From contig CANQXE010000014.1 of NCBI GenBank assembly GCA_947627725.1, forward strand, positions 1 through 64,000: DNA of 64,000 nt. The letters run 5' to 3'. Position 1 is the stretch's first letter. Each line of letters starts with the position of its first letter. The position numbers and the translations under genes are program-made. The notes under the pieces were generated by a model. The model had not been told where the DNA came from and did no database searches. It saw nothing but the letters and a program-made list of their open reading frames with translations. This document shows positions 43,000 through 51,252 of this stretch, piece after piece. The DNA comes from an uncultured Clostridia bacterium. Lineage in GTDB: Bacteria; Bacillota; Clostridia; Oscillospirales; Acutalibacteraceae.

Positions 43000-43896
43000 C
43001 TAATCTCGTCTGACTAAAAGTCTTTTTACCGAAAGCTCCTGCTTTTGAGTATCAGCCTCGCCTATTCCCAAAAACAACCCGTCTGCCGAATAAACTCTGT
43101 ATAATCCGTCCGAAAGCTTTTTCCTTAATCTGTCTGCCGCAAGAGCGCCGCCGTTTAAAAAACGCTTTGCCTGCGCATCGGAAACATAAACATCATCATA
43201 GCACATAAACAGCTTTTCTATATCAATAACCGCATCGTCAACCGTGATGCCGTTATCTTTTCGTCTTTGCAATTCTTCAAGCGTAATACAATCGTCAATC
43301 GTGAAGCCCGAAGCAAGCGTGCGTGTAAGACCGGTCATAACGGCACCGCAGCCGAGAGCCTTTCCGATATCATCAATAAGCGTTCTTATGTATGTACCCT
43401 TCGTACACAAAACATCTATTGTATATTCACCGTTTTTGAAATCTGTAAGCTCAAGCTTTTTTATTTCTGCCTGCCTTGCCTGACGTTCTACCTCAATCCC
43501 CTGTCTGGCGAGGTCATAAAGTCTTTTTCCGTCAACGGATACAGCCGAGTACATCGGGGGAATCTGGGATATCTCACCCCTGAAAATATCAAGAGCATCT
43601 ATAAGCTCCCTCTGTGTTACATTCACCTCATATTCGCCGGTAACTCTGCCCGTAATATCAAGCGTATCTGTTGTTTTTCCAAGCACAAACGACGCCCTGT
43701 AGCCCTTATCGCTTTCCGGTAAATAATCAAGAAATCTTGTAGCGCCGCCAAGCATAACGGGCAGAACTCCCGTCGCCATAGGGTCAAGCGTTCCCGTGTG
43801 ACCTGCTTTTCTTTCTCCGAGAATTGAGCGCACCTTGGACACAACGCCGAATGATGTAATGTCCCTATCCTTGTTAATGCAAATTATTCCCGTCAT
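43000..43896 (-). CDS. truB: tRNA pseudouridine(55) synthase
   Basis: A 298-aa enzyme that makes pseudouridine 55 in the T-loop of tRNAs. The N-terminal 'GIICINKDRDITSFGVV' and the catalytic Asp in 'AGHTGTLDPMATGVLPV' are intact, and a C-terminal PUA-like segment is present. Its ATG overlaps the nrnA stop (ATGA), giving strict coupling. GGAGAG provides the ribosome binding site inside nrnA. Confidence 0.97.
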   Translation of the reverse strand: MTGIICINKDRDITSFGVVSKVRSILGERKAGHTGTLDPMATGVLPVMLGGATRFLDYLPESDKGYRASFVLGKTTDTLDITGRVTGEYEVNVTQRELIDALDIFRGEISQIPPMYSAVSVDGKRLYDLARQGIEVERQARQAEIKKLELTDFKNGEYTIDVLCTKGTYIRTLIDDIGKALGCGAVMTGLTRTLASGFTIDDCITLEELQRRKDNGITVDDAVIDIEKLFMCYDDVYVSDAQAKRFLNGGALAADRLRKKLSDGLYRVYSADGLFLGIGEADTQKQELSVKRLLVRRD

Positions 43897-44831
43897 TTAA
43901 GAAACTCTCCGCATTTTGCAATAAGCCTTTCTCTCGCCTCTTTTACAGAGCAGTCAAATTTACACGCCGCCGCCTGACTGTGACCTCCGCCACCGAATGA
44001 TTTCGCAAGCTGCGCCGCATTAACGCTCTCAAAAGTACGGATAGACGCCTTGCAGGTGCCGTCCTCTTTTTCCCTTATGGTGATACCGATTTCAACGCCC
44101 TCAATCTGCCTTGTCAAAGGCGCGATTGCCTCGGTTTCCTGTTCGTTTGAGCCTGTAAGACGGTACATTTCCTGTGTAACTGTGATAACCGCGACACGCT
44201 CATTCTCATAAAAACGCATGGAATCAAGCGCGAGTCTTTCAAGCCTTGCATATGTTTTGGACTTTGTTTCAAACATTATCCGGTTAATTTTACCGTTTTC
44301 CGCTCCGAAATCAATAAGCTCAGCGGCGGCGCGGTAAGTATCGGCAGTCGTTGACGCATATCGGAAGCATCCCGTATCAGTCGTCAGTCCTGTATACAGG
44401 CAGTTCGCAATATTTTTATCAATATCAACGCCCAGCTCTCTGACGACCTCAAAAATAACCCGGCAAGCCGCGGGAACGTCCTCAAGTAAAAGATTATCAG
44501 CATACTCGTCATTCGTTGAATGGTGATCTATACACATATCAATATGGTATTTACCGTCAAGATTTCCGAGCAGCTTTGATGTAGCCACATCAACAGCCAC
44601 AACATAATCAGGGTCAAATTTTATAGGAGCGATGTCCTCATACAGATAATTATACTTTTTCGGGATTGTATCTGCGTTTTCAACCGCACAGATTTTCCCG
44701 ATTTTCATAAGAGCGCGGCAAAGTGCAAAACCGCTGCCGAGCGTATCGCCGTCAGGGTTTGCGTGGGTTAATATTAAAATATTATCCTTTTCTCTCAAAA
44801 TTGCCGCGCACTGTTTAACATCAATTCTCAT
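43893..44831 (-). CDS. nrnA: DHH-family oligoribonuclease / pAp phosphatase
   Basis: A 312-aa DHH/DHHA1 phosphoesterase that degrades nanoRNA and dephosphorylates pAp. 'LTHANPDGDTLGSG', 'VDVATS' and the signature 'CIDHHSTNDEYAD' supply the Mn ligands. The C-terminal DHHA1 domain has 'FGGGGHSQAAACK'. The gene overlaps rbfA by 11 bp and truB by 4 bp in the conserved rbfA-nrnA-truB order. Confidence 0.95.
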   Translation of the reverse strand: MRIDVKQCAAILREKDNILILTHANPDGDTLGSGFALCRALMKIGKICAVENADTIPKKYNYLYEDIAPIKFDPDYVVAVDVATSKLLGNLDGKYHIDMCIDHHSTNDEYADNLLLEDVPAACRVIFEVVRELGVDIDKNIANCLYTGLTTDTGCFRYASTTADTYRAAAELIDFGAENGKINRIMFETKSKTYARLERLALDSMRFYENERVAVITVTQEMYRLTGSNEQETEAIAPLTRQIEGVEIGITIREKEDGTCKASIRTFESVNAAQLAKSFGGGGHSQAAACKFDCSVKEARERLIAKCGEFLK

Positions 44832-45168
44832 TATTTATTTCCTTGATTTTCTCAAAAAGATTCATACCTTTTTCAATAGAATCGTCCGCAATGAATTTCA
44901 GTTCGGGGCTTTTGCGGAGATGAAGCCTTGTGCCAAGCTGCTTTCTGATATAACCCTGCGCACTTTCAAGCCCTTTAACAGAGCTTTTAGCCGCATCAAT
45001 ACCCTCCATAGCGCTGATATATACCTTGGCATAGCTCAAATCGCCGCTGACCTCAACCTTTATTACAGTAAGCATACCGCTGATTCTCGGGTCCTTCAGT
45101 TCCCTCATAATAGAAATAATTTCTCTTTTAATATCCTCAGATATTCTGTCAATATGAAATCCTGCCAT
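44821..45168 (-). CDS. rbfA: Ribosome-binding factor A
   Basis: A 115-aa KH-fold factor needed for maturation of the 30S subunit (16S rRNA 5' end). 'DRISEDIKREIISIMRELKD' and 'ARIS'-type 'PRISGMLTVIKVEVSGDLSYAKVYIS' are typical. It follows infB by 2 bp and overlaps nrnA by 11 bp. Confidence 0.96.
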   Translation of the reverse strand: MAGFHIDRISEDIKREIISIMRELKDPRISGMLTVIKVEVSGDLSYAKVYISAMEGIDAAKSSVKGLESAQGYIRKQLGTRLHLRKSPELKFIADDSIEKGMNLFEKIKEINNEN

Positions 45169-45170
45169 AA

Positions 45171-47534
45171 TTAATCCCTGTATTCCTCAACAATATATGC
45201 CTGAAGAATGTCACCTGTCTGAATGTCGTCCCAGCCCTCAAGACTGATACCGCACTCATAACCGGAGGATACCTCTTTAACCTCGTCCTTAAAACGCTTA
45301 AGATTAGCGAGTTTAACATCGGCAATTTCCTTGCCGTTTCTTATAACCCTTACCTTACCGTCACGTCTTACAGTACCTGAGGTAACGAGAGAACCCGCAA
45401 TCGTTCCGGCTGAGGAAATTTTATAAACCTCTCTTACCTCAACCTCGCCGGTATCGACATCACGATACTTAGGCGCTCTCATTCCGCGCATTGCGCGTTC
45501 AATATCTTCAATAGCATCATAAATAATATCGTAGGTTTTAATCTCTACTCCGTCACGCTGCGCATTGTCCGCCGCAATCTGGTCAATACCTGTATTAAAG
45601 GCTACAATAATTGCGTTCGACGCAGCGGCAAGCATAACATCACTTTCGTTTACCGTGCCGACCGCACCGTGAACGATTTTAACATTTACTTCATCATTCT
45701 CAATCTTAAGAAGTGACTGCTTAACTGCTTCAACAGAGCCCTGAACGTCCGCCTTGACAATTATGTTAAGCTCCTTCATCTCACCCTCTTGGAGAGTGTC
45801 GAAAAGAGTGTCAAGCGTAACCTTCTGGAAGAGCTTGAACTCCTCCTCCTTAGCCTGAGTCTTTCTCTGCTCAACAAGAGTTCTCGCGAGCTTTTCGTCA
45901 GATACGGCATTAAACTCGTCACCGCTCATAGGGGCGCTGTCAAGACCCATAATCTCAACAGGCACCGACGGAGCAGCCTCGCTTATTGAATTGCCGTGAT
46001 AATCAGTCATTGCTCTGATTTTGCCGACAGCAGTACCGGCAACAATAATATCGCCTGCGTGGAGAGTACCGTTCTGGACAAGAAGCGTCGCAACAGGACC
46101 TCTGCCCTTGTCAAGCTTAGCCTCAATAACCACGCCCTTTGCCGTTCTGTCAGGATTGGCTTTAAGCTCAGCCATCTCGGCAACAAGGAGAATAGTTTCA
46201 AGAAGCTTGTCGATACCCATTTTCGTCTTAGCCGAAACGGGAACACAGATAACATCTCCGCCCCATTCCTCCGGGACAAGATCGTGTTCTGTCAGCTGCT
46301 GCATAATTCTGTCAGGGTTTGCTCCCTCTTTATCCATTTTGTTGATTGCAACTATTATTTCAACGCCTGCCGCTTTGGCGTGGTTGATCGCCTCAACAGT
46401 CTGGGGCATAATACCATCATCTGCCGCAACAACAAGCACGGCAATATCGGTAGCCATTGCGCCTCTTGCTCTCATAGCCGTAAACGCAGCGTGACCGGGC
46501 GTATCAAGGAAGGTGATTTTTTCTCCGCCAACTTCAACCTGATACGCACCGATAGCCTGCGTAATTCCGCCCGCCTCAGTTGAGGTGACGTCTGTGTCAC
46601 GAATGGCGTCAAGAATTGAAGTTTTACCGTGGTCAACGTGGCCCATTACACAGACAACGGGAGGTCTTGTAACTGCGTTTTCATCGTCCTCAATATCCTC
46701 TTCAATAATCTGCTCCTCAATGCTGACAACCACCTTGCGCATAACCTTTGCGCCGAGCTCTGTTGCAACTATTTCAGCAGTATCATAGTCAATTACCTCG
46801 TTTACGGTAGCCATTACGCCAAGCGCCATAAGCTTTTTAATAACCTCTGTTGCCGTCATACGAAGAAGACTTGCAAGATCGCCGACTGTGATTTCATCGG
46901 GGACTTCAATTTTTATTTGCTGCTTCTTTCTCTGCTCGGCGATACGCGCAAGACGCTGTGCCTCCGTCTCCTTCTTGGAACGGGCGTGCATACCCTGAGG
47001 CTTTTTCTTTCTATACTGCTTTGATTTCTGATTCAGCTTCTGCTTTTTCTGATAATCTCCGATCTGTGACGCAGGCGCAATATCCTCATACTTCTGATTA
47101 TACTTTTCAAGATCGACAGTATTTACACGAGTATCCACACGTCTTGCCTCGCCCTTAGTTCTTGCCTGCGGCGTTTTGTTGGCCTTTTTCTTTGCCTTCT
47201 CCTCGTCACGCTTTGCTGCCTGCTCCGCCATCTGCAAGATAGCAGCCTGATTCTGATGCTTTTTATTTTCAGTTTTCTTAGCGCCTGTGGCAGTCTGCTT
47301 TTTAGCAGGCTTTTTACCGTCCGTTTTTTTAACGCTGCTGAAATACGCGTCAAAGCTCTCTACACTGTTATCCTGTGTCAGCTTATCAAAAATTATATCA
47401 AGCTCACTTTCAACAAGAACAGTATTCGCTTTTTTTGCAGGTCCTTCGCAATAAGTGCTGAGAATGTTAATAATGTCCTTGTTAGTTTTTCCAAAATCCT
47501 TTGCAACATCAGAAACTTTAAACTTAATTACCAT
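45171..47534 (-). CDS. infB: Translation initiation factor IF-2
   Basis: A 787-aa GTPase that delivers fMet-tRNA to the 30S subunit. An N-terminal IF2_N domain (MVIKFKVSDVAKDFGKTN) is followed by a Lys/Gln/Ala-rich linker (about residues 75-210), a second IF2_N motif ('PDEITVGDLASLLRMTATEV'), then the G domain with 'GHVDHGKTSILDAIR', 'FLDTPGHAAF' and 'NKMDKEGAN'. Domains II-IV end 'GDILQAYIVEEYRD'. The ATG at 47534 is preferred: 9 nt from AGGAGG, whereas the track ATG is only 3 nt away. Overlaps ylxQ by 11 bp. Confidence 0.97.
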   Translation of the reverse strand: MVIKFKVSDVAKDFGKTNKDIINILSTYCEGPAKKANTVLVESELDIIFDKLTQDNSVESFDAYFSSVKKTDGKKPAKKQTATGAKKTENKKHQNQAAILQMAEQAAKRDEEKAKKKANKTPQARTKGEARRVDTRVNTVDLEKYNQKYEDIAPASQIGDYQKKQKLNQKSKQYRKKKPQGMHARSKKETEAQRLARIAEQRKKQQIKIEVPDEITVGDLASLLRMTATEVIKKLMALGVMATVNEVIDYDTAEIVATELGAKVMRKVVVSIEEQIIEEDIEDDENAVTRPPVVCVMGHVDHGKTSILDAIRDTDVTSTEAGGITQAIGAYQVEVGGEKITFLDTPGHAAFTAMRARGAMATDIAVLVVAADDGIMPQTVEAINHAKAAGVEIIVAINKMDKEGANPDRIMQQLTEHDLVPEEWGGDVICVPVSAKTKMGIDKLLETILLVAEMAELKANPDRTAKGVVIEAKLDKGRGPVATLLVQNGTLHAGDIIVAGTAVGKIRAMTDYHGNSISEAAPSVPVEIMGLDSAPMSGDEFNAVSDEKLARTLVEQRKTQAKEEEFKLFQKVTLDTLFDTLQEGEMKELNIIVKADVQGSVEAVKQSLLKIENDEVNVKIVHGAVGTVNESDVMLAAASNAIIVAFNTGIDQIAADNAQRDGVEIKTYDIIYDAIEDIERAMRGMRAPKYRDVDTGEVEVREVYKISSAGTIAGSLVTSGTVRRDGKVRVIRNGKEIADVKLANLKRFKDEVKEVSSGYECGISLEGWDDIQTGDILQAYIVEEYRD

Positions 47535-47856
47535 TAGCATTTTCCTCCTGTCTTAATAATTCAATAATTCTGCGGGAAAAATTTTCATCATTGACTGTCA
47601 TAACGCCTGCCTTATATCCGACAGCGAAATGTATTTCTTCCATAAGAAAATCAGTCTTAATAATCCTTATATCAATACTATGCTTTTCTATTGTCATTTC
47701 AAGCTCTTTTATCAGTCTCGGCGAAACATCACGGCAAAACAAAAGAAGCTTTGCTTTATGCTTTCGCAGTGCCTGTTCAGCCATATCGTGTCCCATTGAC
47801 AGCTTGCCTGCCCTGCGTGCCAATCCCAGCATAGAAAGCGCTTTATCCCTTTGCAT
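47524..47856 (-). CDS. ylxQ: L7Ae-family ribosomal protein YlxQ
   Basis: A 110-aa K-turn-binding protein of the L7Ae/L30e family. 'MLGLARRAGKLSMGHDMAEQAL' and 'KAKLLLFCRDVSPRLIKELE' are diagnostic. In firmicutes it lies between ylxR and infB and binds K-turn RNA; its physiological RNA partner is not settled. It overlaps ylxR by 14 bp and infB by 11 bp. The Shine-Dalgarno is weak, consistent with coupling. Confidence 0.92.
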   Translation of the reverse strand: MQRDKALSMLGLARRAGKLSMGHDMAEQALRKHKAKLLLFCRDVSPRLIKELEMTIEKHSIDIRIIKTDFLMEEIHFAVGYKAGVMTVNDENFSRRIIELLRQEENANGN

Positions 47857-48115
47857 TTGTCATTTCTTCTTCCATAGCATTGTAAACCTCGTCACTTATC
47901 TGCATTGAAAACGCACGCTCAAAGGCTCTTTTTTTTCTTGCTTTTTTCAGGCATTCGAGATTTCTGCAAACATAAGCGCCTCTGCCTGATTTTTTTCCTG
48001 TCAGGTCAAGGGAAATCTCACCCTCGGGACTTTTCACAACACGCACCAGAGTCCGCTTGTCAAACATCTCACCACAGCCCGTGCACATTCTTAAAGGCAC
48101 TTTTTTTGCTTTCAT
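47843..48115 (-). CDS. rnpM: YlxR family RNA-binding protein (RnpM)
   Basis: A 90-aa YlxR/DUF448 protein. 'PLRMCTGCGEMFDKRTLVRVV' and 'GKKSGRGAYVCRNLECLKKA' (GRGAY/W motif) are the family signature. Homologues bind RNase P RNA and modulate its activity (RnpM). It lies 24 bp downstream of nusA and overlaps ylxQ, the conserved position in the nusA-infB operon. Confidence 0.93.
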   Translation of the reverse strand: MKAKKVPLRMCTGCGEMFDKRTLVRVVKSPEGEISLDLTGKKSGRGAYVCRNLECLKKARKKRAFERAFSMQISDEVYNAMEEEMTNAKG

Positions 48116-48139
48116 TGTATCTCTCCTGTAAATAATTAA

Positions 48140-49195
48140 TTATTGCTGACCCTCAAAAAATCCTGATTCAGGCTTAATATCAATATTCCAGCCGGTTAGT
48201 CTTACCGCAAGGCGGACATTCTGCCCCTTATTGCCGATAGCAAGAGAAAGCTGATCGTCAGGAACAGTCGCACGGCAGGTTTTAGCTTCCTCGTCAACAA
48301 TCTCTATTGAGCATACATCTGACGGGGCAAGTGCAGCTGAAACGAATTCAGCGGGGTCATCATTGTACTTGACAATATCAATTTTTTCTCCGCCGAGCGC
48401 TTCAACAATATTGGATACTCTCTGTCCTCTCGGACCGATACAAGCACCAACGGGATCAACATCTTCATCCTTTGTGAACACTGCGATTTTAGTTCTTGAA
48501 CCCGCCTCACGCGAAACCGATTTAATTTCAATCGTTCCGTCGTATATTTCAGGTACCTCCTGCTCAAACAAGCGGCGGACAAGACCGGGATGCGTCCTTG
48601 AAATCATAATCTTGGGTCCCTTGCCGCCTTCCTTAACATCAACTATGAATACCTTGATTGTTTCGCCCTCTACAAGAGTTTCGCCGGGAACCTGTTCCGA
48701 TTTGGGAAGAACAGTCTGATTTTTTCCGATTTCAAGCGTTGCGTTGCCTGTAACCGGGTCAATTCTCTCAACCTTTGCGCTGACAAGCTCCTGATTCTTT
48801 GACTTGAATTCCTGAAGCATCTGTCCTCTCTCCGCCTCACGGATACCCTGACGGATAACGTGCTTAGCCGTCTGGGCAACAATTCTTCCGAAATCCTTTG
48901 TCTTAATCGGAATATCAATGGTCTTGCCTATCTTTGCCGACTTTCTGATTGCCTGAGCCTGTTCAAGAGTTAAATCAGTGTCAGGGTCCTCAATTTCTTC
49001 AACAACATTTTTTCTGATATAAACCTTAATCTTCTGCTTTTCTTCGTCAATGTCACAATGAACAATGTCCTTGCCGTTATAATCGTGCTTAGCCGCAACA
49101 ATTATCGCCGCCGCTATCTTTTCATAAAGATAGTCGGCAGGTATGCCTTTCTCTTCCTCAAGCATTTTTACCGCTTCAAAAAATTCCTTACTCAT
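48140..49195 (-). CDS. nusA: Transcription termination/antitermination factor NusA
   Basis: A 351-aa NusA with N-terminal RNAP-binding domain ('MSKEFFEAVKMLEEEKGIPA'), S1 ('TLVEGETIKVFIVDVKEGGKGP') and two KH domains ('GACIGPRGQRVSNIVEALGGE', 'SLAIGNKGQNVRLAVRLTGW'). It modulates pausing, termination and rRNA antitermination. No C-terminal acidic repeats, as in Gram-positives. I start at 49195, matching Bacillus N-termini; the track ATG four codons upstream abuts AAAGG with no spacing. Second gene after rimP. Confidence 0.96.
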   Translation of the reverse strand: MSKEFFEAVKMLEEEKGIPADYLYEKIAAAIIVAAKHDYNGKDIVHCDIDEEKQKIKVYIRKNVVEEIEDPDTDLTLEQAQAIRKSAKIGKTIDIPIKTKDFGRIVAQTAKHVIRQGIREAERGQMLQEFKSKNQELVSAKVERIDPVTGNATLEIGKNQTVLPKSEQVPGETLVEGETIKVFIVDVKEGGKGPKIMISRTHPGLVRRLFEQEVPEIYDGTIEIKSVSREAGSRTKIAVFTKDEDVDPVGACIGPRGQRVSNIVEALGGEKIDIVKYNDDPAEFVSAALAPSDVCSIEIVDEEAKTCRATVPDDQLSLAIGNKGQNVRLAVRLTGWNIDIKPESGFFEGQQ

Positions 49196-49231
49196 TTTTC
49201 CTATCATCCTTTCCAGATTATATTTTATATT

Positions 49232-49717
49232 TTATTTGCCGAAATCATTTATATCAAAATCATCAAGCTTAACGAACGAAGTTTCTTTTTTATTTACCGT
49301 AAGCTGTTCCCCGTCCGGAAGCTCAACCGTAATCATTCCTTCATCATAGGAAATCATTTTGCCGCTGAAATCTCTTACCTTTTCAATAGGTCTTATCAGC
49401 CTCAGCATAATGTTTGAGCCGATAAACTTCTTAAAATGCGAATCGGTTATAAGCTCCCTCTCAATCCCGGGTGAGCTCACCTCAAGAAGATAGCTTTGAC
49501 TGATAGGGTCGGCATCGTCAAGGGGCTTTGTAACAGCGTGAGTCAAATCAACACAGTCGTCGATTGTCACTCCGCCCTCCTTATCAATAAATATTCTGAG
49601 ATACCAGTCGGTCCCTTCCTTTACAAAGCGGATATCCCATATGTCAAGACCTAATTTCTCTGCATACGGAGTAACAATTTCGTAAACCTTAGAAACCGTA
49701 TTTCCTTTTCCTGCCAA
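49232..49717 (-). CDS. rimP: Ribosome maturation factor RimP
   Basis: A 161-aa 30S assembly factor. 'LGLDIWDIRFVKEGTDWYLR', 'IDDCVDLTHAVTKPLDD' and 'YLLEVSSPGIERELITDSHF' are diagnostic. The start is a TTG (49717) with AAGGAGG exactly 7 nt upstream; no ATG exists near the conserved N-terminus. First gene of the rimP-nusA-ylxR-ylxQ-infB-rbfA-nrnA-truB-ribF-HAD operon. Confidence 0.96.
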   Translation of the reverse strand: MAGKGNTVSKVYEIVTPYAEKLGLDIWDIRFVKEGTDWYLRIFIDKEGGVTIDDCVDLTHAVTKPLDDADPISQSYLLEVSSPGIERELITDSHFKKFIGSNIMLRLIRPIEKVRDFSGKMISYDEGMITVELPDGEQLTVNKKETSFVKLDDFDINDFGK

Positions 49718-49739
49718 GAAAAGACCTCCTTATAATGAT

Positions 49740-49769
49740 ATGAGAGCGGGTCGCGCAACCCACTCTCAT
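49740..49769 (-). promoter_or_regulatory. Hairpin in the rimP-nusA operon leader
   Basis: ATGAGAG-C-GGGT / ACCC-A-CTCTCAT forms a stable stem in the leader about 22 nt upstream of the rimP TTG codon, next to AAGGAGG. There is no T-run after it, so it is not a terminator; an operator for translational or NusA-linked feedback is possible. Confidence 0.5.
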
Positions 49770-49796
49770 ACTGAGATTATAAACTTACTATATGTA

Positions 49797-49824
49797 ATCA
49801 TATCACTTTTACAAAAAATGTCAA
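49797..49824 (-). promoter_or_regulatory. Promoter of the rimP-nusA-infB operon
   Basis: Minus strand: TTGACA, 16-nt spacer, TATGAT, about 80 nt upstream of rimP. Confidence 0.8.
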
Positions 49825-49907
49825 GTATTATTTTCAAATAAAATAAGATAAACAAAAGATAGTATAATCAAATACTTTAGCTAATAAATATTATTTCAGG
49901 ATATAAT

Positions 49908-49938
49908 AAAAAAACGATGCAAAACGCATCGTTTTTTT
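49908..49938. terminator. Terminator of rplJ-rplL
   Basis: Perfect hairpin A7-CGATGC / GCATCG-T7 with a 5-nt loop, 20 bp past the rplL stop; bidirectional in form but functionally for the minus-strand rplJL transcript. Confidence 0.92.
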
Positions 49939-49957
49939 GTATACAGTAAAATATAAA

Positions 49958-50338
49958 TTACTTAAGCTCAATCTTAGCGCCTGCTTCTTCAAGCTTAGCC
50001 TTGAGAGCCTCAGCGTCAGCCGTAGGAACAGCCTCTTTGATTGTGGAAGGAGCGCCGTCAACAATTTCCTTAGCTTCCTTAAGACCAAGACCTGTTGCCT
50101 CACGAACAGCCTTAATAACCTGAATCTTGTTTGCGCCAACCTCTGCGAGAACAACGTCAAAATCTGTCTTAGCCTCAGCCTCTGCTGCGCCGCCGTCTGC
50201 TGCAGGTGCTGCAACTGCCACTGCGGCTGCCGCGCTTACACCAAACTCTTCTTCTACTGCTGATACGAGCTCTGAAAGCTCAAGAACTGTGAGAGCCTTA
50301 AGCTCTTCAACAATTGCTGTAACTTTTTCTGATGCCAT
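49958..50338 (-). CDS. rplL: 50S ribosomal protein L7/L12
   Basis: A 126-aa stalk protein recruiting translational GTPases. An N-terminal dimerisation helix ([20 protein letters not shown]), an Ala-rich hinge ([15 protein letters not shown]) and the C-terminal domain '[20 protein letters not shown]' with '[15 protein letters not shown]' are all present. The start at 50338 is 8 nt from GGAGG; the track TTG start lies within the ribosome binding site. Co-transcribed with rplJ. Confidence 0.98.
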   Translation of the reverse strand: MASEKVTAIVEELKALTVLELSELVSAVEEEFGVSAAAAVAVAAPAADGGAAEAEAKTDFDVVLAEVGANKIQVIKAVREATGLGLKEAKEIVDGAPSTIKEAVPTADAEALKAKLEEAGAKIELK

Positions 50339-50388
50339 TTTATTTTCCTCCAATAAAATTTATTTTGTTTAAGTTAATTTAAAATTAA

Positions 50389-50991
50389 TTATTCAGCTGT
50401 TTCTTCAGCCGGTGCTTCTGCCGGAGATTCCTCTGCAGGAGCTTCATCCGTTGCAGGTGCATCCTCTGCCTCTTCCTTAGCAGGCTCGCAAGCCTCCGCA
50501 CCGCCCTTGTCCACGATAGCCTGAACTGCACGGGCAAATGCTGCAATAGGTGCATTGAATACATTGCAGACAGTAGCAAGGAGAACTTCTCTTGATGGGA
50601 GCTTTGCAAGCGCAATAAGCTTTTCCATTGAGATTATTTCTCCGTCAAGATAACCGCTCTTTAATGAGAAGTTATTGTGCTTATCAGCATAATTCTGAAG
50701 AATACGCGCTGATGCAACGTAATCATCTGCTGATGTAGCAATAGCTGTTGTTCCTTCAAGAACTGAATCAAGACCCTCAAGACCTGCGTCCTCTGCTGCT
50801 CTGCTGAGAATAGAGTTTTTAACAACTGTGTACTCAACACCTGCTTCACGGAGCTCTTTGCGAAGCTTTGTATCATCTTCAACATTGATGCCCTTGTAGT
50901 CAACAACGACGCCTGCGCAGGAATTCTTAATTCTCTGTGAAAGATCGGCAACCATTTGCTTTTTCTTTTCAAGAACTGCTGTACTTGGCAT
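50389..50991 (-). CDS. rplJ: 50S ribosomal protein L10
   Basis: A 200-aa stalk-base protein that carries L7/L12 dimers. 'VLEKKKQMVADLSQRIKNSC' and 'VDYKGINVEDDTKLRKELRE' match the RNA-binding domain. The last ~28 residues are a Glu/Ala/Pro tail ('ATDEAPAEESPAEAPAEE') beyond the usual 165-175 aa. The gene is preceded by an L10 leader with an intrinsic terminator, indicating autoregulation by L10(L12)4. Confidence 0.97.
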   Translation of the reverse strand: MPSTAVLEKKKQMVADLSQRIKNSCAGVVVDYKGINVEDDTKLRKELREAGVEYTVVKNSILSRAAEDAGLEGLDSVLEGTTAIATSADDYVASARILQNYADKHNNFSLKSGYLDGEIISMEKLIALAKLPSREVLLATVCNVFNAPIAAFARAVQAIVDKGGAEACEPAKEEAEDAPATDEAPAEESPAEAPAEETAE

Positions 50992-51064
50992 TTATTATAC
51001 CTCCATAATTATTTGCCGCAACAAGCGGACTTCAGGGTAACAACACCCTATGACTGTCAGCTAT

Positions 51065-51097
51065 AAAAAAGTGCATTCCAAAGAATATGGAATGCAC
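51065..51097 (-). terminator. Attenuator hairpin in the rplJ leader
   Basis: GTGCATTCCA / TGGAATGCAC with a 7-nt loop, followed on the minus strand by T6. It lies between the L10-binding element and rplJ, so it can terminate the rplJL transcript early. Confidence 0.85.
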
Positions 51098-51210
51098 ATA
51101 ACAATCAAAATAACAGTATATTCATAGTTATCTGAATGCTCATTCCTCGGCAGGCGATAAACTTACGCTCGGCAAAATGCCTTGCACCTGCTGTCTTTGG
51201 CTGAACAGCT
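51098..51210 (-). ncRNA. Ribosomal protein L10 leader RNA
   Basis: The minus-strand leader contains CAAAGACAGCAGGTGC..GCCGAGCG..CGCCTGCCGAGG, the conserved kink-turn and stem sequence of bacterial L10 leaders that mimic the 23S L10-binding site. GCAGGTG pairs with the CGCCTGC segment. Together with the downstream attenuator it forms the feedback control of rplJ-rplL. Confidence 0.88.
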
Positions 51211-51215
51211 ATTGT

Positions 51216-51244
51216 ATTTTAACACACAGAATTTTCTGTGTCAA
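51216..51244 (-). promoter_or_regulatory. Internal promoter of rplJ-rplL
   Basis: Minus strand: TTGACA, 17-nt spacer, TAAAAT, immediately after the rplA stop. The spacer holds an inverted repeat ACACAGAA-AA-TTCTGTGT. Confidence 0.8.
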
Positions 51245-51252
51245 TACCTAAA

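Noticed and set aside
43267-43722. 151-codon plus-strand ORF inside truB
   Set aside because: Shadow frame of a well-conserved gene with no Shine-Dalgarno.
45996-46583. 195-codon plus-strand ORF (and the 157-codon ORF at 46021) inside infB
   Set aside because: Antisense shadows of the conserved IF-2 G domain; no start signals and no family match.
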